NCBI GenBank assembly: GCA_021846695.1
Contig: JAJZWN010000064.1
Location: 1-7,192 of the forward strand
DNA: 7,192 bases
DNA from: Thermoplasmata archaeon
GTDB taxonomy: Archaea; Thermoplasmatota; Thermoplasmata; Thermoplasmatales; Thermoplasmataceae
Reading direction: 5' to 3'
Shown here: positions 1 to 4,800 of the stretch, piece by piece
Position numbering within the stretch: position 1 is the stretch's first letter
Layout of the letters: each line of letters starts with the position of its first letter
Made by a program: the position numbers and the translations under genes
The notes under the pieces: generated by a model
What the model was told of the DNA's origin: nothing
What the model saw: only the letters and a program-made list of their open reading frames with translations
The model's database searches: none

Positions 1-1
1 A

Positions 2-73
2 AGGATAGGTTGGGATTTGGACCCAAGTAGATGAGATCTGCAGTCTCACGCATAGCTTCTCTGCCACCTATCC
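2..73 (-). tRNA. tRNA-Cys (anticodon GCA)
   Basis: Read on the minus strand, this 72-nt stretch folds as a full cloverleaf. It has a 7-bp acceptor stem (GGATAGG at 73-67 with CCTATCC at 9-3) and a short D stem (GCA/TGC). The 5-bp anticodon stem (TGAGA/TCTCA) closes the loop CTGCAGA, and the 5-bp T stem is TTGGG/CCCAA. The anticodon at 41-39 is GCA, which reads Cys codons, and the discriminator base (position 2) is U, the usual identity base of tRNA-Cys. No intron is present, and the bases after the discriminator lie at the window edge, so an encoded CCA cannot be judged. The T loop reads TCCAAAT instead of the usual TTCAAAT, so position 55 is C. The D loop reads AGAAGCTA, so the usual GG at 18-19 becomes AG. 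The stems are all intact, so I favour a functional gene, but a decaying copy is possible. Confidence 0.88.
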
Positions 74-92
74 GTTGTTATATATTGCAAAT

Positions 93-101
93 CTATATTT
101 A
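93..101 (-). promoter_or_regulatory. TATA-like box for tRNA-Cys
   Basis: On the minus strand this reads TAAATATAG, centred about 24 bases upstream of the mature tRNA 5' end. That fits the archaeal TATA-box position if transcription starts at or just before the tRNA. A purine-rich stretch (GAAAAGAA) immediately upstream could act as the TFB-recognition element. The surroundings are so AT-rich that other TATA-like strings exist, so this assignment rests mainly on spacing. Confidence 0.4.
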
Positions 102-268
102 TTCTTTTCATTGGATTTATTATTATCCTTCTATTATTTATTATTGCTATATTTTCTTTATGTAAATTAATACACAAAATTAATTGATATATCTTTCAAG
201 CTTATCGATCGTATGATTTAAAACATCATTTAGGCGGTCAATAGAATAAAATGCACAAAAAATATAAT

Positions 269-285
269 AAATATTGACAATATTT
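269..285. repeat. 17-bp palindrome, possible operator
   Basis: AAATATTG-A-CAATATTT is a perfect inverted repeat of two 8-bp arms around a single central A, centred at 277. It lies about 60 bp upstream of the TATA-like box of the rightward gene. Size and symmetry fit a dimeric winged-helix regulator site. In DNA this AT-rich a chance palindrome is also plausible, and no second copy is visible in the window. Confidence 0.35.
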
Positions 286-343
286 TATATTTATTCAACA
301 GAGCGTGTCCAGTTACAAATTTTAAATAATTTAAATGATAATA

Positions 344-351
344 TTTATAAA
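344..351 (+). promoter_or_regulatory. TATA box of a probably leaderless transcript
   Basis: TTTATAAA is centred about 27-28 bases upstream of the ATG at 375. This is the spacing expected when an archaeal transcript starts at or within a base or two of the start codon. No Shine-Dalgarno-like GGAGG or GAGGT is present between the box and the ATG. Leaderless mRNAs are common in Thermoplasmata and many other archaea. Confidence 0.55.
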
Positions 352-374
352 TGATGAAATACTTAATTATATAA

Positions 375-1016
375 ATGACGCGTGTAGGAATATATACTCA
401 CGATTTCAAATTTTACCATGATGTTATAAGAGACCTCAAAAGATGGAATCTGCCATTTTTCAGCATAACTGATCTTTATTCAATACCTGCTGACATAAAT
501 GTTATACTAAGTTCTGAAAGAGATCAATTTGCCCTCCCAGGACAGGTAAAGGCAACTACATCAATTGAGGGAATAAGGAGATGTTTGCCTGTGCTTCTTA
601 ATAAGGACCAATTTACCAGGATCATAATAGGCATAGATCCCGGCCCAAGGCCTGGAATTGCTGTTATGGCAGATAATGTCCTTATGGAGGCATGGGAATG
701 CCCTAGTATCTGTGGGGTTAAAAAAGATGTAATAGAAATAGTTGAAAACTATGATTATGAGTACATAATGATAAAAATTGGGAATGGTGATCGCCCCAAC
801 AGGGACCTAATAATAAAACAATTAAGGAATATAGCTCCCATGGTCATAGTAAACGAAGAGAATACAAGCACACCACATAAAATTCATGACAATGCACTGT
901 CTGCTGCAAGGATCTCCTTAATAGACGACAGGTATGACATATCAAGAACTCCCATAAAATTTAGCAGAAAAAACATATATGAAAAGGAGTTTATAACTCT
1001 CCACTCACTAATTTAG
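375..1016 (+). CDS. RuvC/YqgF-like RNase H fold protein (predicted nuclease, function unknown)
   Basis: A 213-residue cytoplasmic protein with no signal peptide or membrane segment. The C-terminal half (about 82-185) carries the pattern of the RuvC/YqgF branch of the RNase H fold. There is a first strand with GIDPGPRPGIAV (86-97, acidic D88), then a strand-turn IKIGNGDRPNRD (133-144). After these come a strand ending VNEENTS (159-165, E161 or E162) and a helix HDNALSAARI (171-180, D172). D88, E161/E162 and D172 are the likely metal-binding acids. The N-terminal 80 residues look like an alternating beta/alpha domain that I do not recognise. The start is fixed: the codon just before the ATG is an in-frame TAA. 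The protein resembles RuvC-like domains in uncharacterised archaeal proteins more than true Holliday-junction resolvases. The substrate is unknown, and its neighbours do not suggest a role. Confidence is high that it is a gene and moderate for the fold. Confidence 0.85.
   Translation: MTRVGIYTHDFKFYHDVIRDLKRWNLPFFSITDLYSIPADINVILSSERDQFALPGQVKATTSIEGIRRCLPVLLNKDQFTRIIIGIDPGPRPGIAVMADNVLMEAWECPSICGVKKDVIEIVENYDYEYIMIKIGNGDRPNRDLIIKQLRNIAPMVIVNEENTSTPHKIHDNALSAARISLIDDRYDISRTPIKFSRKNIYEKEFITLHSLI
968..985 (-). terminator. T-tract terminator candidate for the minus-strand operon
   Basis: On the minus strand, 33-50 bases past the stop of the 281-residue gene, a T4 run is followed by a T6 run (complement of 968-973). 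This is the first clear T-rich site downstream of the operon. It lies inside the convergent coding region, so the mRNA 3' end would be antisense to it. No hairpin is evident. Confidence 0.3.
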
Positions 1017-1017
1017 A

Positions 1018-1863
1018 TTATTTTGCTTTTTGCACCTTTTGTGCCTTTTTAGACGACTTTGACCTTTTCCATTTTGGAACCTTTACTGTGTTACGTTTAC
1101 TGCTTGCTAATACAAGGAATACCGCAAATGCAACTGCCACAGCCGCAATGTAATATATCCAGTCATAATTAGGCTTATGCCCGTAATAGAACGTAACCGT
1201 ACTTTTTCCTGCAATTGTAATCACCGGATTATTGGTTGTTACAGTAAGTGTATCCTTGCCCTTATATACTAAGGCTGCTGGCACAGTAATATTGTCTTTG
1301 TATGTTGAATTTGCTCCTATCTCATTTATATGGCTTACTCCTATCACAACAGAAGATGCGCCATGGGAAATTGTATAGGTCACTGTTATGTTCTTTATTG
1401 GCACAGGGTCTGTGTTATTAATTGTGGAATTAAATGTGATGGGTGCACTCACATTAATTGGGGAAATAGCATAGACATGGCTTACTCTAAAACCAGTTGA
1501 ATTTTCAGCACTTGCATTGATATATCCATGAATATTTTCTGATTCTGATGGTGCCGTTACTGATATGGAAAATGTTCCATTAGTTGAATGATGATTATAA
1601 TAGGAAAGTGGTGATAAGCCGGTATCGTTTACAGCTCCCAGGTAGGCTGACACTGAGTAGTTATGGTATCCAGCACTCTCGGTTACATTCAATTGGAAAG
1701 TTTGGTTTTCGTATACGTAATGCGGCTCATGAATGGTAGCAGAAAATGCAGAAGAGGAGGTACTGGGAGATGCATTTGGCATATTATTGCCCAAAGAGGC
1801 TACGCCTGATAATGCAATTAAAGCGAATATTGTAAATAATGTGATTAATAATTTATATTTCAT
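1018..1863 (-). CDS. Secreted, membrane-anchored Ig-like protein, partner of the oligosaccharyltransferase gene
   Basis: The 281 residues have a clear type I membrane layout. An N-terminal hydrophobic signal or anchor (residues 5-22) follows the start MKYK. The ectodomain (about 25-232) is rich in Ser, Thr and Asn. A transmembrane helix (about 235-253) precedes a strongly basic cytoplasmic tail (SSKRN to the end, about 11 Lys/Arg). Residues about 45-135 and 138-226 look like two beta-sandwich domains. The second has the spacing of CARDB/Ig-like repeats (ITFNSTINN, KNITVTYTI, NEIGANSTYKDNI). I count about 14 N-X-S/T sequons and see no cysteine. The gene starts 5 bp after the oligosaccharyltransferase stop, with a Shine-Dalgarno at 1871-1875, so the two are almost certainly co-transcribed and perhaps translationally coupled. 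I recognise no named family. A glycosylated accessory subunit of the enzyme, or a surface-layer component, are both possible inferences. Confidence 0.88.
   Translation of the reverse strand: MKYKLLITLFTIFALIALSGVASLGNNMPNASPSTSSSAFSATIHEPHYVYENQTFQLNVTESAGYHNYSVSAYLGAVNDTGLSPLSYYNHHSTNGTFSISVTAPSESENIHGYINASAENSTGFRVSHVYAISPINVSAPITFNSTINNTDPVPIKNITVTYTISHGASSVVIGVSHINEIGANSTYKDNITVPAALVYKGKDTLTVTTNNPVITIAGKSTVTFYYGHKPNYDWIYYIAAVAVAFAVFLVLASSKRNTVKVPKWKRSKSSKKAQKVQKAK
1021..1050 (+). terminator. T-tract terminator for the nuclease-like gene
   Basis: Just past the stop codon the plus strand has four T runs (T4 at 1021, T5 at 1027, T4 at 1037, T5 at 1046). Archaeal RNA polymerase terminates at such T-rich tracts without needing a hairpin. 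The same bases, read on the other strand, are the AAA/AAG lysine codons of the convergent gene's basic tail, so the site would do two jobs. Confidence 0.45.
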
Positions 1864-1868
1864 CCGGT

Positions 1869-4800
1869 TTACCTCTTTTTCTTTGACCTGATTGAAGATC
1901 CAATTATGCCTGCAAGCAGTGCTGCTATTATTATTCCTATGCCTATGTATATTGTCATTGCTGGATTGGCATTATAGTTATTTATTATATTACTTCCTGA
2001 TGATCCTGCTCCTATGCTAGCGGATGGCAATACAGGTGTTATGGTTTCATTCTTGTATGTATTTGTTCCATTTATGGTCGCGTTTGTTTCAAGATCTACT
2101 GGCACTGAGTGCAAGGTTTTTCCATGTACCCCATATGCATATATATATAGGGTTACTGTTTGCCCTGTGGTGAGTGTTATATTTGTAATATTTTTGCCAC
2201 TATTGGTTACATATGTCATGATATCATAGTTTTTCATTAGTTTTGCAGCATTTGAAATATTCAAATACACTGTTACTGCAGTATTATTTGTGTTTTTAAC
2301 CGTAACCGGTATCATATTTATGGTACCATTCACCTCTGCATATTTAGAATATGAAACATTATAACTTTCACCGGCCTTGACGTTAACTGTAATATTCCCC
2401 AGATACTGGGATGTGCCATTTATCATTGCCATTACCGGCACGGAGTTGTTTCCAGCTGGTGCAATGGGAATTGTTGTATTCACCGCCACAGATCTGGAAC
2501 CTCCCACAGGTATTGTAATGTTATTAGGGCTGAAAGTTAAGTTCCATGTTGAATTGCCAGAGTACATGTGTAGTGTGTCATTGGTATCCCCCCTGTTATA
2601 AATTATTACGCTTGTTTTAACATTTTCACCTATATAGCCTGTAACCGATGGATCTGCAAGGACATATTTTGAGATGTTATCTTTATGCAATGCTAGAGTC
2701 TCTGTAAGAGTGCTGTTCAGGAATTCAGTCTGCGATGCCGAGTAATTGACATACATTCCATTATGGACCGTTGTATTAGCCAGTGTAAATGTATATGTTT
2801 CATTGGCAGGAAGTATGACCGTATTTGTGTCTGCCTGTGAAGTTGTATACATTGATGGTGCCATCACAGAACCACCTGTAACTGTTAAGTTTGTGGGTAC
2901 TGATTTGCTATTGTTTGTACCGGTAAGGGTTACTGTATAGGCTGGTGTCAGAGACACATTATATGTAAGATTTTTGAAAGGCTGCAATGTCACATTCTGG
3001 AAATATGCATACTCTTTTCCACTATATGTGTAATTAGCGTATATACCATATGTTCCTGGAACCAATTTTGCCAAACTATATGACCCTGACGAGGATGTTG
3101 TGCCCGCTACCTTCTTCCCATCTTTGGTAACCATTACATTAGCACCAGATACACCGGTTTCGTTAGAGTAATATATAACATTGCCTGATATTTTGTCGTA
3201 TACTTCGGTTGGTGTGAGTTTAACTGTAATATTATGCATTGTAGAGCTTGGTGTAGCAGTATTTGCGGTGGTGTTAACATAGGTAAACGCCCCAGTTGAA
3301 TTGGTGAAATTACCGCTTGATGTTATGGTGAAATCAAGAGAGGGCAATAGTATTGTAAGGTTTTTGCTTACACTGGTAGTGATTTCTTTGCTTCCATTTT
3401 TTATGTGGTACGATGCAGGTATGCTAAGGTTATTTGTTATGCTGAGTTTATAGCCGGTATGATATACTGGTGAGATGCTCATATTATGATTCACAGTTAT
3501 AATACTCATATTCGCCAATGTAGCATTTGCTGAATATAAGGTATAGTTCCCGGCTGGAATATGATCCAGCCCAACGTTTACGCCTGTAGAATTAAACAAT
3601 GTTGTTCCTGAATTTGTGATAGTGCTGTTTACATTTTTTACCGTGAAGTATAGCTTAGAATCCTTTACAAATGATTGTGCAGCAGTACTATTGGCTACGG
3701 TTCCCGTAAGTACCGGGGTTATATACGCACTCTTGTTCGATATCTGTGTGTAGTATACGCCCATAGCTATTTCCTTGCTGGCAGCACCTTTTGTCATATT
3801 TAAGGTATATTTATTATAAAGCCCTGTGAGCGTAATTGTGCCATTGTAATTCACAAGCTTTGAGTCATTATATACAGTCATCGACACTGATACCAATTTC
3901 TGCTTGGCATAATATATAGGATGTATAATCGAAACCGTATTATTGTAATAGTAGGGTGATTGTATGCCCACTGAGCTAGTGTTATATCCATAAACAGTTG
4001 CTGATCCACCATTGATCTCTGCATAGAAGTATGGAGTTGGGCCTTTGTATACTAGCATTATTCCCTGGCTTACATATCCTATAGTATTATTTGTCGATGT
4101 TGTTATTGAATGCTTATACGAATCATTTAGATTGATGGATATATTTGTAGCAGATGTGGATATATTGAATCCTGCCATTGTCGTTCCATTAACTGTTCCT
4201 GTTCCGGCGAATGAGTAGATTGCCTGTGGAAGATACACTGTAAGTGGCACGCTGGAATTTGCATAGCTGTAATCAAGCAGGATATAATTCTGGCTTGCTG
4301 AACCTGCAGCCATTATTTCATATGTACCGCTGTAGTTCTTTGTTCCATTCATGGTGGATCTTATTGTATATTTTACAGCCTTAGAATATGATATGTTTTG
4401 AACAGTATTTTTTGTTACGTTAATAGTTTTTACAAACACTCCGCTGCCCCTATGTGAATATATAGTGTAAATTCCGTAGGGCACTGTGAAATTATATGCT
4501 CCTGTAGCATTTGCTGTAACGTTATGTATGTCCGAGGTGATGCCATCGAAATAGAACGATATTATTGAGTTTGGTGTTGCCCCACTCCCTGAAATCGTTC
4601 CACTTAACTCAGGTGTCAGTGTTGCCGATCTGGATTTTCCCCATCCCGAAACAGTAACGGTAGATTTATCCTCAGATCCATTCGCCTTAATAGTGACATT
4701 ATATGTACCGGGATATACGCCGAATGTATAGGAGCCTGATGAGGATGTCACTCCAGTGAGTTTGTAATTGCCAGAAGTACTGTTCAGATACACAGTATAT

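Larger units (their letters stand above)
74..374. other. AT-rich intergenic region between divergent tRNA-Cys and nuclease-like gene
   Basis: About 300 bp with no supportable protein gene on either strand. It is strongly AT-rich, with a T-rich stretch at about 98-160 made of TTATTATT-like units. There is a short direct repeat, AAATTAAT, at 164-171 and 177-184. Slightly GC-richer patches at 230-240 and 301-314 show no recognisable fold or motif. It must hold the promoters of both divergent genes. I see no tRNA, riboswitch, CRISPR repeat or insertion-sequence end in it. Confidence 0.6.

Noticed and set aside
2..73. Reading the left-edge RNA as a tRNA-Leu or other long-variable-arm tRNA
   Set aside because: The variable loop is only five bases (TCTAC), the anticodon loop gives GCA, and the discriminator is U, all pointing to tRNA-Cys.
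98..184. TTATTATT-like strings and the AAATTAAT direct repeat as a CRISPR leader or replication-origin element
   Set aside because: The units are short, irregular and expected in DNA of this AT content; no regular repeat-spacer pattern, no origin-recognition-box-like element and no associated genes are present.
2014..2940. Plus-strand open frames of 64-74 residues at 2014-2229, 2377-2601 and 2746-2940
   Set aside because: They lie antisense to the continuous oligosaccharyltransferase gene, have no promoter or ribosome site, and their hydrophobic composition is what the complement of a Thr/Asn/Ser/Val-rich coding strand gives.
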